Source: JABEVB01 sp049965775 (lineage in GTDB: Bacteria; Planctomycetota; Phycisphaerae; WQYP01). From it: a stretch of DNA of 27,880 bases. The stretch lies in contig JBMFVX010000027.1 of the NCBI GenBank assembly GCA_049965775.1, positions 1 through 27,880 on the forward strand, read 5' to 3'. Shown here piece after piece: positions 7,871 through 17,300 of the stretch. A program made the translations under genes and the position numbers. Position 1 is the stretch's first letter. The number at the start of each line of letters is the position of its first letter. The notes beneath the pieces were generated by a model. It ran no database searches. It was not told the origin of the DNA and saw nothing but the letters and a program-made list of their open reading frames with translations.

Positions 7871-8704
7871 ATGCAAACACCAAACACAAAAGCGTCCGCC
7901 CCGCAACCCGCCGCCAGCGCCCCAACCCTGCGGGCCGAGAACGTAAACTTTGCCTATGCCGCGGCCCCCGTGCTCAGCAATATTTCGATCGCGCCGCGCG
8001 CAGGAGAAATTCTGGCTATTGTCGGCCCTAACGGCTCGGGCAAATCCACCCTGCTGGGGGTGCTGCTGGGCTCGCTTAAACCCACCGCCGGAACCGTATA
8101 CCTTGCAGACAAACCTCTTGCCGCATACCCGCCGGATGCCATTGCCCGTGCCATCACCTATGTACCCCAGCGGCCCACCGTAGCCTTCGGCTTTACCGTT
8201 GAAGCCGTGGTGCATATGGGCCGTTGGCCCCACCGTGGCAGCATCGGAGCGTCAGGCCTTCTGGGGCTGCCCGGCCCGGACGACGCGGACGCCGTGGGCA
8301 ATGCGCTGGCCGCTTGCGATATCACCCATCTGGCCCACAGGCGATTCCGCGAGCTTTCCGGTGGAGAGCAGCAGCGCACCTGCCTGGCCCGTGCCCTGGC
8401 GCAGCAATCGCCCATTATGCTGCTCGACGAACCCATGAACGCACTGGACCTGCGGCACGAACTGCAGCTATCACACCTCCTGCAATCGCTTGCCAACAGC
8501 GGCAGTGCCATTGTGCTGGTAACGCACGACCTGCGCCTCGCCGGCAGCCGTGCCCAGCAGATCGCGGTACTCGATCACGGCAAGCTAATGGCCCTCGGAA
8601 CGCCATCACAAGTGCTCACACCACAAGTATTGGAACCCATCTACGGCGTTAAGGTGCAGCACAGCCCCACGGGCTTAACGTTTACGCTGCCGTCTATCAT
8701 CTGA
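7871..8704 (+). CDS. ABC importer ATP-binding protein, BtuD/FecE type
   Basis: Cytoplasmic ATPase that powers the importer (277 aa). Visible motifs: Walker A GPNGSGKST (52-60), Q-loop in YVPQRP, ABC signature LSGGEQQR (162-169), Walker B with catalytic glutamate IMLLDEP (182-188), D-loop ALDL and H-loop histidine H219 in VTHD. The first 20 residues, rich in Ala, Pro and Ser, precede the fold and may be a loose N-terminal tail. It starts 3 nt after the permease stop and is the last gene of the operon. Binding protein, permease and ATPase together make a complete type II importer. Confidence 0.93.
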   Translation: MQTPNTKASAPQPAASAPTLRAENVNFAYAAAPVLSNISIAPRAGEILAIVGPNGSGKSTLLGVLLGSLKPTAGTVYLADKPLAAYPPDAIARAITYVPQRPTVAFGFTVEAVVHMGRWPHRGSIGASGLLGLPGPDDADAVGNALAACDITHLAHRRFRELSGGEQQRTCLARALAQQSPIMLLDEPMNALDLRHELQLSHLLQSLANSGSAIVLVTHDLRLAGSRAQQIAVLDHGKLMALGTPSQVLTPQVLEPIYGVKVQHSPTGLTFTLPSII

Positions 8705-8745
8705 TGCGAGCGCACTGCCCGATCTTTATGAGAAGCCAACAGGGC

Positions 8746-8785
8746 AAAAATAAAAAGGGGCGCCTCGCACGAGCCGAAGCGCCCC
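8746..8785 (-). terminator. Rho-independent terminator of the porin gene
   Basis: GGGGCGC (8757-8763) pairs with GCGCCCC (8779-8785), and the stem extends four more positions with one mismatch. On the minus strand it is followed by TTTTTATTTTT (complement of 8746-8756). It lies 45 nt after the porin stop. Confidence 0.85.
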
Positions 8786-8830
8786 CATAGGAGCTATTAA
8801 CACAGTAAAATCGTCACACCATCCCGGCGG

Positions 8831-10390
8831 TTAGAACTTGACCTGCAACTGCACTTCGGTGACGTAATTCTGCGTATTGATCAGTGTTTCGGAGAATTGG
8901 TTGGTGAATGCCGCCCGCGGAATATAAATTTCATCCGCCTGCAGTTTCACATTGTCGCCGAAGATGTAGTAGTTCACGCCGGCTTCGTAGGCATCCATGC
9001 GATTGTTCTGCCCCTGCGAGAGGTTGAAGAACTGGCCGAAGCTGGCCGCAAGCTCAAGCTTGTGCGGAATGACAAAATAGCCGCCCTGAACGTAGTACGC
9101 CAACTGCCCGAAGGTGCTGTGGCCGTAATAGCTCGACAACGACTCGGTGTTGCCGCTCGTCGGCAGGCCGTTGTCGTTAATCTGCTGATAAAACACAACC
9201 GGGCTCAACGAAAAGCCGCGGTAATGCAACTGGTAATCAGCCGTTGCGCGGTAGATGTTGCCGTTAAGCGCCTGCGGACTGATGAACCCCGGCGATGAAA
9301 TCGAGGAAAGCCCCTCAATCACATCTGACGCCTGCGCATTGGGTAGATTGCCTTTGGTCGAGTTCTGGCTGTCATAAGAGAACGCCAGACCGAGCATCCA
9401 GGCCAGGTGTTGGGTATCGTTAATGTCCGGTTCGGTTGAGAAATCGTTCATGTGGCCGTTGGACAACTGCACCCGTGCCGCAAAGCCGAAGCGGTTATCC
9501 AATCCATTGGCTCCGCCAAACTGGCTGGCGATGCCATTGTCATTGGTGTTGGCACCGTTGTTGATCATGGCCTCATAGGTCAATGTATTTTTAATCGGCT
9601 CACCATAAACGCTCGCGCCCATGGCACGCACCGGGTCGAAGGGCCATTCCACCGAATTGAAGTCCACAAACTCCAAACCCGACGAAATGTATTCCACATG
9701 GGTAAACGGCTCAAGATAGTTACCCGCCTTCACCTGCAGCCACGGGGCGAATTTATACGCCACCCATAAGTCTTTCGTCTGAAAGTTTCCGGAGTTGGAG
9801 TTAGAGCCGGCAAAGTCGGACTGAATAAAGTACGTCAACCGGGGCGTAAATGCGTTGCCCGAAAAAATCAGCCGCGCGTACCGGAAACCAAAGCCATTGG
9901 CATCAGCCGTAGATGGCGCTCCCGGCTCAAATGATGTTTTCGCCGGATAAGCCGATGGATCCCGCGCCTCGTATGCGCCGTAGTCATAACGGTACTGGAA
10001 GTAACCATTAAACTTGAACTGGAAGTTCTTGTCGGCCGTCCGGATGAAAAAGCCGCCGTCGTAGCCGGCCTGCAGCTGGTTGTCCAGGTACTGCGAACGC
10101 GTTTTGGAATCTTTCAGCACGCTGTTGACAATCTGCGTGATCTGCTGGGTGCGTTCCTGCGTGAGCCAATTGCTGTCGCTCTTGGCCTTTAGCTGTGCCA
10201 CCTGGCCTTTAAGCGACTCGATTTCCTGCTGCAGTTGAGCCACGTTCACCTGCTGGCTCGCCGTTGCGGTTGCAGTCGCCGCATCGGGTGTGCCGGCAAG
10301 GCTTACGCCCGAGACCATCGCCCCGGCAAGCATCGCCGCCAACGCCATGCGGGACTTTACCCCCAAGGCTATTGAGTGTTGTTGCCCCAT
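8831..10390 (-). CDS. Outer-membrane porin, Porin_O_P (phosphate-selective porin) family
   Basis: Beta-barrel channel of the OprO/OprP type (519 aa), thought to admit anions such as phosphate. A signal peptide (about 1-32, hydrophobic part MALAAMLAGAMVSGVSLAG) is followed by a short coiled coil VAQLQQEIESLKGQVAQLKA (about 49-68) and then a barrel with FKFNGYFQYRYDYGAY, GFGFRYARLIFSGNAF and many alternating strands. It ends in QLQVKF, a C-terminal phenylalanine of the kind recognised by the BAM machinery. AAGGAG lies 8-9 nt upstream of ATG 10390. Upstream are a -10-like GATAAT and a PHO-box-like triple repeat; downstream is a terminator, so the gene is monocistronic. The selectivity is inferred from family and promoter; Porin_O_P members can take other substrates. 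Confidence 0.85.
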   Translation of the reverse strand: MGQQHSIALGVKSRMALAAMLAGAMVSGVSLAGTPDAATATATASQQVNVAQLQQEIESLKGQVAQLKAKSDSNWLTQERTQQITQIVNSVLKDSKTRSQYLDNQLQAGYDGGFFIRTADKNFQFKFNGYFQYRYDYGAYEARDPSAYPAKTSFEPGAPSTADANGFGFRYARLIFSGNAFTPRLTYFIQSDFAGSNSNSGNFQTKDLWVAYKFAPWLQVKAGNYLEPFTHVEYISSGLEFVDFNSVEWPFDPVRAMGASVYGEPIKNTLTYEAMINNGANTNDNGIASQFGGANGLDNRFGFAARVQLSNGHMNDFSTEPDINDTQHLAWMLGLAFSYDSQNSTKGNLPNAQASDVIEGLSSISSPGFISPQALNGNIYRATADYQLHYRGFSLSPVVFYQQINDNGLPTSGNTESLSSYYGHSTFGQLAYYVQGGYFVIPHKLELAASFGQFFNLSQGQNNRMDAYEAGVNYYIFGDNVKLQADEIYIPRAAFTNQFSETLINTQNYVTEVQLQVKF

Positions 10391-10474
10391 AGTCCTACTC
10401 CTTATAAAAAGGGCCTTCTATTGCCGGAAAACATTCCCGGCGAACCGAACCACTCGGTCCTCAAACACCGCCGA

Positions 10475-10480
10475 ATTATC
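10475..10480 (-). promoter_or_regulatory. Candidate -10 box of the porin promoter
   Basis: GATAAT on the minus strand lies 9 nt downstream of the last repeat of the PHO-box-like array and about 84 nt upstream of the porin start. In PhoB-activated promoters the box takes the place of the -35 element at about this distance. Confidence 0.45.
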
Positions 10481-10489
10481 TGCATGAGC

Positions 10490-10517
10490 GCTAAGATGGC
10501 GCTAAGGCATTGTTACA
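10490..10517 (-). promoter_or_regulatory. PHO-box-like triple direct repeat (11-bp period) upstream of the porin
   Basis: Read in the porin direction: TGTAAC (10517-10512), CTTAGC (10506-10501), CTTAGC (10495-10490), with starts exactly 11 bp apart. The last two extend to an identical octamer CTTAGCGC. A weaker fourth unit, GTTATT, is at 10528-10523. The array ends 99 nt before the start codon, and the same architecture precedes the phosphate-permease gene. The layout resembles PhoB sites made of 7-8-bp repeats at an 11-bp pitch. Confidence 0.55.
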
Positions 10518-11094
10518 GACTCAATAACCCAATTCGCCGCCAAAAAGGCCTCCCGCATAACGTAAATAAGTTAAAAAGTGTAGGTGTTTATTGTTGACGT
10601 ATTTAGCGTGCTGATGCGGTGACGCCTGTGCACCCCAATGGCGCCACAGCTGGCCGGGGCGAGGTTTACTTTGTTTTTCTTCGAATTCTTGTCGAGGGCA
10701 GTGTATATATCTAGGTTTGTCGAATATTTATGCGGAGGTCTGATCTTGTACATCCCGCTGGCATGGCGTCCAAACACATCGGTTGAGTATGGAACGGCCC
10801 ATCTCCAGTCAAACTGTCCGGGCAACGTCGAACCCAAACAGGCTTTTCACGAGGTACTCAGACCGACGTCAAGGCCATGGCGGAACATGAGGTGGGGGCT
10901 AATACAGCACTATCTTGTTACCCAAGCCACAGCCGCCGGTCCCAATCAGCCCGCTTCAGGACCGACATCACAATTTGCAGCCATAGAGAGAACTTCAAGC
11001 AACTTATTCTTCATTTATATGAATAATATGGCGATCTTAATGATGCGTTTTTTAAAATTGCGCAGCACTGTTCTCTTGGTATCATCTTTGCTAT

Positions 11095-11100
11095 TATAAT
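11095..11100 (+). promoter_or_regulatory. Candidate -10 box of the efflux operon promoter
   Basis: A perfect TATAAT about 220 nt before the membrane-fusion gene. No good -35 hexamer is seen at 16-18 bp upstream (TCTCTT at 17 bp), so the promoter may need an activator or may lie elsewhere. Confidence 0.4.
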
Positions 11101-11112
11101 ATGTGGGCATAG

Positions 11113-11135
11113 GTCTGCACATTATGTAGGCAGAC
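11113..11135 (+). promoter_or_regulatory. Operator-like inverted repeat before the efflux operon
   Basis: GTCTGC (11113-11118) and GCAGAC (11130-11135) flank an 11-nt spacer that itself contains ACATTATGT. The repeat begins 12 nt after the TATAAT box, over the likely start of transcription, where a repressor would act. No regulator gene is adjacent. A second small hairpin, GTCGC/GCGAC, is at 11142-11155. Confidence 0.4.
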
Positions 11136-11319
11136 GACCGAGTCGCGTTGGCGACAAAATGCGCAGCAACCCGCAGGTGGGTTTATGCGTATAGCATTGG
11201 GTGCAACGGCTGCCGCGATGTATCGCCAGCAGCTGCACGGAGTGTACTGATTCGCCGGAGTGGGAGCGGTTGGGTTATATTTAGCCCCCGCGCTCTGGAA
11301 ACCATGGGGATTGCATCGT

Positions 11320-12666
11320 ATGGTTGCGACTCGGCAAAGCGCTGTCCGGCGCTGGTTCGTGCTGATTGCGGTTGTTTTGGGTGTGGTATCGGTCGCGGGC
11401 GGCCTGGTAGTGGCAGAACGCCACAACCAAAACACCCACACGGTGACCACCGGGCCGCGCATCCATTATGTTAAAACCATTGCCGTCGCGTCGGCCCCTT
11501 TTGGACGTGTTCTATCGCTCCCGGCTACCGTACGGGCGTTCTATATGGCCCGGTTGTACACCAAAGCATCGGGCTATGTGGATAGCGTGCTGGTAGACAT
11601 CGGCGATAGAGTCAAGGCTGGGCAACTGCTGGCTGTCATCTCCGAACCCGAACTTCAGCAGCAATATGTCGAATCTCAGGCCAAGGCGCAAGCCGCCCAG
11701 GCCGCCGTGGTTGAAGCGGAGGCGTCCGTTGAGCAATCGCGAAAGAAGCTGCAGGTCGCACAAAGCCAACTCGCCAGCACCCAGGCAGCTTTAAACCTTC
11801 AGCAATCCATGTATAAGCGGTCCAAGGAGTTGTTTGCCGGAAAAGCCATCAGCGACCAGTCCTTTGACGAAGCATCTAAACAGTATCAATCGGCCATCGC
11901 CGACCAGGCGGCGGCCGCCGCAACAGTGGCGGCCGCGCAGGCGGGCGTTAACCGCGCCATCGCCGACGAAAAGCTCGCCGAGGCAAACTGGCGGGTGAGC
12001 ATCGCTAAAATCGGCCAGGTCAAGGCGATGCTTTCTTACGATCGCATTGTCGCGCCTTTTGACGGCACCATTATCTCCCGCTCGGTGGATCCCGGTGATT
12101 TTGTGCAATCCGCAGCCGGCAAAAATGGCACCAAGCTCCTGACCCTCGCCAGCGACGGCGTTGTTCGCGTCTTTGCCGAAATACCCGAATCCGACGTCCC
12201 CTTTGTTAAAGTCGGCACCCGGGTCAAGGTAACGCCCTACGACAATCCTGATAACGCAATCGCCGGCAAAGTAACTCGCATGGCCGCCGCTCTCTCCCCG
12301 ACCACCCGCACCATGACCGCCGAGATAGACCTGGTGAATGCGAAGCGGCTTTTTACGTCGGGGATGTACGCCGCCGTCAATATTTTTGAGCCACGAACAA
12401 CGCAGGTGCTTGTGCCCACTGCGTCTATCATAACCGAGGGCAGCAACGCTTATGTATACCTCGTGCGCAACCGCCGGGCCATCAAGGTACCCGTCGCGGT
12501 AGGTTATAACGATGGCGTCAATGCTGTTATAAACAAAGGCCTTGCCAGCGGCGATCGTGTCGTGGTGCAGGGACAAGCCATTCTGCAAACCGGCGACGTG
12601 GTAGACATTGTGCGCCACACCGGACCACCATCCCTGGCAAAAGCCCCAGGCTCGCAGGGCGCTTGA
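11320..12666 (+). CDS. RND efflux periplasmic adaptor (membrane fusion protein)
   Basis: Links the inner-membrane RND pump to the outer-membrane factor in the periplasm (448 aa from ATG 11320). A single N-terminal membrane segment, WFVLIAVVLGVVSVAGGLVV (about 12-31), is followed by a lipoyl half-motif ASGYVDSVLVDIGDRVKAGQ, a long alanine- and glutamine-rich alpha-helical hairpin, the second lipoyl half RIVAPFDGTIISRSVDPGDFV, a beta-barrel domain (VFAEIPESDVPFV) and a membrane-proximal domain ending LASGDRVVVQGQAIL. This is the HlyD/AcrA order. A GTG at 11260 in frame would add 20 residues; ATG 11320 fits the start of the membrane anchor better, with GGGGA upstream. First gene of a three-gene operon, 54 nt before the outer-membrane factor. 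Confidence 0.92.
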   Translation: MVATRQSAVRRWFVLIAVVLGVVSVAGGLVVAERHNQNTHTVTTGPRIHYVKTIAVASAPFGRVLSLPATVRAFYMARLYTKASGYVDSVLVDIGDRVKAGQLLAVISEPELQQQYVESQAKAQAAQAAVVEAEASVEQSRKKLQVAQSQLASTQAALNLQQSMYKRSKELFAGKAISDQSFDEASKQYQSAIADQAAAAATVAAAQAGVNRAIADEKLAEANWRVSIAKIGQVKAMLSYDRIVAPFDGTIISRSVDPGDFVQSAAGKNGTKLLTLASDGVVRVFAEIPESDVPFVKVGTRVKVTPYDNPDNAIAGKVTRMAAALSPTTRTMTAEIDLVNAKRLFTSGMYAAVNIFEPRTTQVLVPTASIITEGSNAYVYLVRNRRAIKVPVAVGYNDGVNAVINKGLASGDRVVVQGQAILQTGDVVDIVRHTGPPSLAKAPGSQGA

Positions 12667-12720
12667 CGCCCGGCCGCGCCGCTTGTTGCCGACCCACTTG
12701 AATGATGGATACTAAACGCT

Positions 12721-14286
12721 ATGAAATGTTTGAAAACTCCCCTGCTGTGGCAGACGCTGGGCGCTGCAATGGCTCTCGCTTTGCTCGGCTGGACAACCGC
12801 CTGCAGCACCGACAAAACCCCGCACACCCCTTACTCAGCGGTTGCCCCGCAAGGACAGCCTAAAGCGGCGGCGGTAAACCTGCACCCCGAGTTGGTCAGC
12901 GCGATGTATCGGCAACTCGTGGCCATTGATCTTTCCTCCGTGGTGCATCTGGCTCGCCTGAGCAATCTTGATATTCAGCAGGCACGCCAGCAAGTCGAGG
13001 TGGAGCGCGGGCGATTCGCCAGCGCGGTGGGCGGGGCGTTTCCGGTGCTGGCCCCAACGGCCATATTTTTGTACAACAACGGGGCCGCTCGCTCAACTGC
13101 GGGCAATATCGTCACCGCCGATTTTCGCGCCCTTACCCCTGCAGCCGCCATTCAATGGGTTATTAACCCCGGACGAACGATCTTCAATATTGTCGCATCG
13201 CGCGAGAGATTTTCGGCCGCACGGCAGCAACAGCGGTCGGTTTTGATGCAAACGCTTACCACCGGAGCCATTCAATATTACCAGCTCGTGCTGCGACAAG
13301 CCGACGTTGCCGCCGCGCACGAATCCACCCTTGAGCAACAGGAACTACTGCGCATTGCCCAACTGCGGTTCAAGGCCGGCGCAGCCATTGCCGCCGACGT
13401 TGCCAGCGCCCGGGCCGCATACGCCAGTTCGCAGCGCGATCTGCTGCTGGCCCTCAACGCTTTTTATCGCGCCTCGGTTGACTTATCTTTAACCTTGCGA
13501 CTCGACCCAACCTTAACCCTGGTGCCGCGGGCACGCCATATTTTCGTGCACCGGCTTATTAGCGACCGCCTCACGGCCCGCCAGATGATTGTGCTGGCCA
13601 TCAAAAACAGGCCCGACCTGCAAAGCCTGCGCGACCTGCTGCGGGCCGCCGCCGCCGATAAGGGTGCCGTAGGCTGGGGCGACCTTGGCCCCACCCTCGC
13701 GGCGGGGTACGCCGTCGGGGCCACCACCTCCAACGCGGGCGTCCCCAGCAACGGCTCAGATTTCAGCAACTACCATTATCGAGGCTTCCAACAAGGCAGT
13801 CTGGGCGGCGGATGGACTCTTGGGCTTTCAACCTTTGGCGACATCCACACCGCCGGCGCCAAAGAGCAGATTGCCCGAATACAGGCCGAAAGACTGCTGG
13901 ATCAGGTTCAGGCCCAGGTGGTGGACGCCCAGCAGGAAAGCATCACCAACGCCAAGCTTATTCCAATCGTCACTGAACAGCTTGAATCCGCCGATTACGC
14001 CCTGCACACCATTCAAGAAAACTTCCGCGCCGGCACCAACACCGAGTTTGACGTTCTCGTAGCCGAGGCCGCTCTGGCAAAAGCCCGCCGCGACTACGCT
14101 CAGGCCATCGTCCGCTACAACCAGTCTCAAATTGCGCTGCTGGCATCGCTGGGGATGATGGACCACCGTGCCGTAACTAATCTGGTGCAAACCGAAACCC
14201 AAATCAACGTATCTGCGCCAACATCGTGGCGGCACGGAGTAAAAGTCGCCCCCGCAGCGCCGGTGCAGCCGGGTAAACATCCCTGA
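12721..14286 (+). CDS. RND efflux outer-membrane factor (TolC/OprM type lipoprotein)
   Basis: Forms the trimeric outer-membrane and periplasmic exit duct of the pump (521 aa). The N-terminus is a signal peptide with a candidate lipidated cysteine, LLGWTTAC, though the -3 residue is not the usual Leu. Two repeats of the OEP family are visible: a first half with VVHLARLSNLDIQQARQQVE and a coiled segment RIAQLRFKAGAAIAADVASA, and a second half with IVLAIKNRPDLQSLRDLLRA, TIQENFRAGTNTEFDVLVAE and a closing helix IVRYNQSQIALLASLG. It lies between the adaptor gene and the pump gene, an order less common than adaptor-pump-duct. The stop is 49 nt before the pump start. Confidence 0.88.
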   Translation: MKCLKTPLLWQTLGAAMALALLGWTTACSTDKTPHTPYSAVAPQGQPKAAAVNLHPELVSAMYRQLVAIDLSSVVHLARLSNLDIQQARQQVEVERGRFASAVGGAFPVLAPTAIFLYNNGAARSTAGNIVTADFRALTPAAAIQWVINPGRTIFNIVASRERFSAARQQQRSVLMQTLTTGAIQYYQLVLRQADVAAAHESTLEQQELLRIAQLRFKAGAAIAADVASARAAYASSQRDLLLALNAFYRASVDLSLTLRLDPTLTLVPRARHIFVHRLISDRLTARQMIVLAIKNRPDLQSLRDLLRAAAADKGAVGWGDLGPTLAAGYAVGATTSNAGVPSNGSDFSNYHYRGFQQGSLGGGWTLGLSTFGDIHTAGAKEQIARIQAERLLDQVQAQVVDAQQESITNAKLIPIVTEQLESADYALHTIQENFRAGTNTEFDVLVAEAALAKARRDYAQAIVRYNQSQIALLASLGMMDHRAVTNLVQTETQINVSAPTSWRHGVKVAPAAPVQPGKHP

Positions 14287-14335
14287 TGGCGCTATTGCAC
14301 AAACACCCGTCAACATATGTGAGGATTGCCAACCT

Positions 14336-17300
14336 ATGAACATTGTCCACTTTGCCATGCGGCGACCCATTGCCATTATGGTGGCGATTGTCTCGTTGTT
14401 GCTCGTGAGCGTTCTGGCCATAAAACAGATGCAGCGCGATATTTTTCCGGACCTCGGCGAACCTGAAATTTATGTCGCCCAGCCCTATGGCGGCCTCGAC
14501 CCTACGCAAATTCAGCGGTTCGTGACCACCTATTATGAAAAAAACTTCCGCTATGTCACCGGCGTAAAAAGTATGGAGAGCAAGTCCATCCAGGGGCTTT
14601 CACTCATCAAACTCAAGTTTCGGCCCGAAACCAACATGGCCATGGCCATTTCAGAAGTCATTTCATATTCCGAACGCGCCAGGTCCTACATGCCCCCCGG
14701 AACGGTGCCGCCCTACATTATTCGCTTTGACGCCGGCGGCGTCCCCATCGGAGACCTCGTCTTCAGCAGCCCGGGACGCCCTCTGGGCCAGCTTCAAGAC
14801 CTGGTCTCCGAGCGCGTTGAGCCGCTGTTCGCCCACCTCAAGGGCCTCTCCATCGCCACACCCTTTGGTGCAAGTCAGCGGGCCATCGTCATCAACATTG
14901 ACCCCGAAAAGCTCCGCGCCGTCGGCATGTCGCCCGATGATGTGGTCACCGCCATCAACAATGCCAACGTCGTCGTCCCCGCCGGCGCTGTCAACATCGG
15001 CGGCCGCCTGCAGATGGTGCCCACCAACGCAACCGTCCAGGATATTCAAGACCTCGAGGCCGTGCCCCTTAAAGAAGGCCATTTCCGCACTGTATTTCTG
15101 CGCGATGTCGGCACCGTTGAAGACAGTTCCGACATTCAAACCGGCTACGCGCTGGTCAACGGTCACCGCACCATTTACGTGCCGGTCATCAAGCGTTCCG
15201 ACGCTTCCACCCTCGCGGTGGTCAACCTTATCAGAGCCAACCTTTCCAAGTTTCAATCGCTGCTGCCCGATGATGTCAAGGTAAGTTATCAGTTTGATCA
15301 ATCCCCCTATGTTACCCACGCCATCGGCGAGGTAACCGTCGAGACCATTTTAGGAGCCTTGCTGACCGGCGTGATGGTGCTGGCGTTTCTCCGCGACTTT
15401 CGCAGCACCCTCATAGTTGTTTTGACCATCCCCATCGCTTTGCTCTCAGCCTGCGCAGCATTGTGGATATTCGGTCAAACCATCAACATGATGACGCTTG
15501 GCGGCCTCGCGCTTGCCGTCGGCATTCTGGTGGATGAAGCCACCGTGGTCATTGAAAACATCCACACCCACCTCGCCCGCGGCAAGTCGCTCCCGCGGGC
15601 CGCGCTCGATGGAGCCGCCGAGGTCAACCTCGCCACATTGCTCTCCATGCTCTGCATTCTGGCGGTCTTTGTTCCTTCGTTTTTCATGCAGGGCGCCCCC
15701 CGGGCCCTGTTCGTGCCGCTCTCTCTGGCGGTGGGGTTTTCGATGATTGCCTCTTATCTCGCCGCAAGCACCTTTGTGCCGATTTTTGCCGTCTGGATCG
15801 GCGTGAGCCACTTCACGCACAAACCCTCGACCAACCCTCTAGCCTTCGACAACCTGCGCGAATCGTACCGCCGCCTGATCCTCAAACTCTCGCCTTGGCG
15901 CTGGCTTGTCGCGCTCGTATATCTCGGCGTGTCGCTCGGAGCCATCGCCCTCATCGGCCCGCGTATCGGTGTGGATATTTTTCCGCAGGTTGACTCCGGC
16001 CAATTTCAAATTCACCTGACCGCCCCGCCCGGTACGTCCATCAACCAAACCGAAGCCATCGTCCTTAAAACCGTTAAAACCATCAAACACGTCGTCGGCC
16101 CGACAAACGTCACCGGCTCGCTCGCCTATGTCGGCCTCCAACCGCCAAGCTACCCCATTAATAATATTTACGTCTGGACCCACGGCCCGGAAGATGCCGT
16201 TCTGCAGGTGCAAATCAGCAAAAAAGCGCACATCGCCATCGAAACACTCAAAGAAAAACTAAGGTCCCTGCTCGCTCAACAATTTCCGGGCGTCGCATTT
16301 TCCTTTGAACCCAGCGATGTGGTCAGCCGCGTCATGGCCTTCGGCTCGCCCACCCCAGTGGATGTGCACATCACCGGCCTGGACCTGTTTACCGATTACA
16401 CCTACGCGCGCAAAGTCATGGCCGCTCTGCGCACCATTCCGGCCCTGCGCGACCTCCATTTCGCCCAAACGCTCGATTACCCCGCCATTGGCGTTGACAT
16501 CAACCGTCAGCGGGCCGGTATTCTCGGCTACAGCGTGCGCCGCATTGCCCGTTCGGTGGTAGAGGCAACCTCTTCCAGCCGTTACCTCACCCCCATCTTC
16601 TGGAGCGACCCAAAAACCCAGGCGGGCTACCGCGTACAAATTCAGGTGCCCGGCCACAAAATCACCAACATCGCCGACCTTAAAAATACACCCATCGGCT
16701 CCGTGAATGGTTCGCAGATGCTGCTCCGTAACGTGGCCAAAATTGCCCCGGAAAGCGTCGTCGAAGAGTTTGACCAGCAAAATATGGAATCGCTCGTATC
16801 CATCAATGCCAACATCGCCGGTTCAGACCTCGGCAGCGTATCGCGCCAAATAACCCGCGCGCTTGCCACCCTGCCCCCACCGCCGCGCGGCGTCACACTG
16901 GAAGTCGCCGGGCAGGTTACAACCCTGCACAGCATTCTGTTAGGCCTTGCCGGCGGCCTGGTGATTGCCATTCTCGCCATCTTCCTCCTTTTGTGCGCCA
17001 ATTTTGAATCCCCGCTGCTTGCGCTGACCGTGCTCTCCACCATACCTTTCGTGCTCATGGGCGTCGTCGTCACGCTCTGGGCCACCGGCACCACACTCAA
17101 TATTCAATCTTTCATGGGTGCTATTATGTCGGTCGGCATTGCGGTGGCCAATGCCATTATGCTTGTAACCTTTGCCGAGCGCAGCCGCGGCGGCGGGTTA
17201 AAAGCCGCCGAAGCCGCCGCAGAGGGATGCCGCACCCGTTTGCGCCCCATTCTCATGACCAGCTTCGCCATGATCGCCGGAATGATTCCAATGGCGCTGG

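Larger units (their letters stand above)
10391..11319. other. Long intergenic region between the porin gene and the efflux operon
   Basis: About 930 bp separate two divergent genes. The left part holds the porin leader, a -10-like box and the triple repeat. The right part holds a TATAAT box and an inverted repeat before the efflux operon. The middle (about 10560-11090) is visibly more AT-rich than the rest. It contains a 153-codon frame (10638-11099) with no recognisable domain and a composition unlike neighbouring genes. I see no tRNA and no transposase remnant here. Confidence 0.6.

Noticed and set aside
10638..11099. 153-codon plus-strand frame between the porin and efflux genes
   Set aside because: No recognisable domain, no ribosome-binding site at its ATG, and a composition unlike the confirmed genes. 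Kept only as part of the intergenic description.
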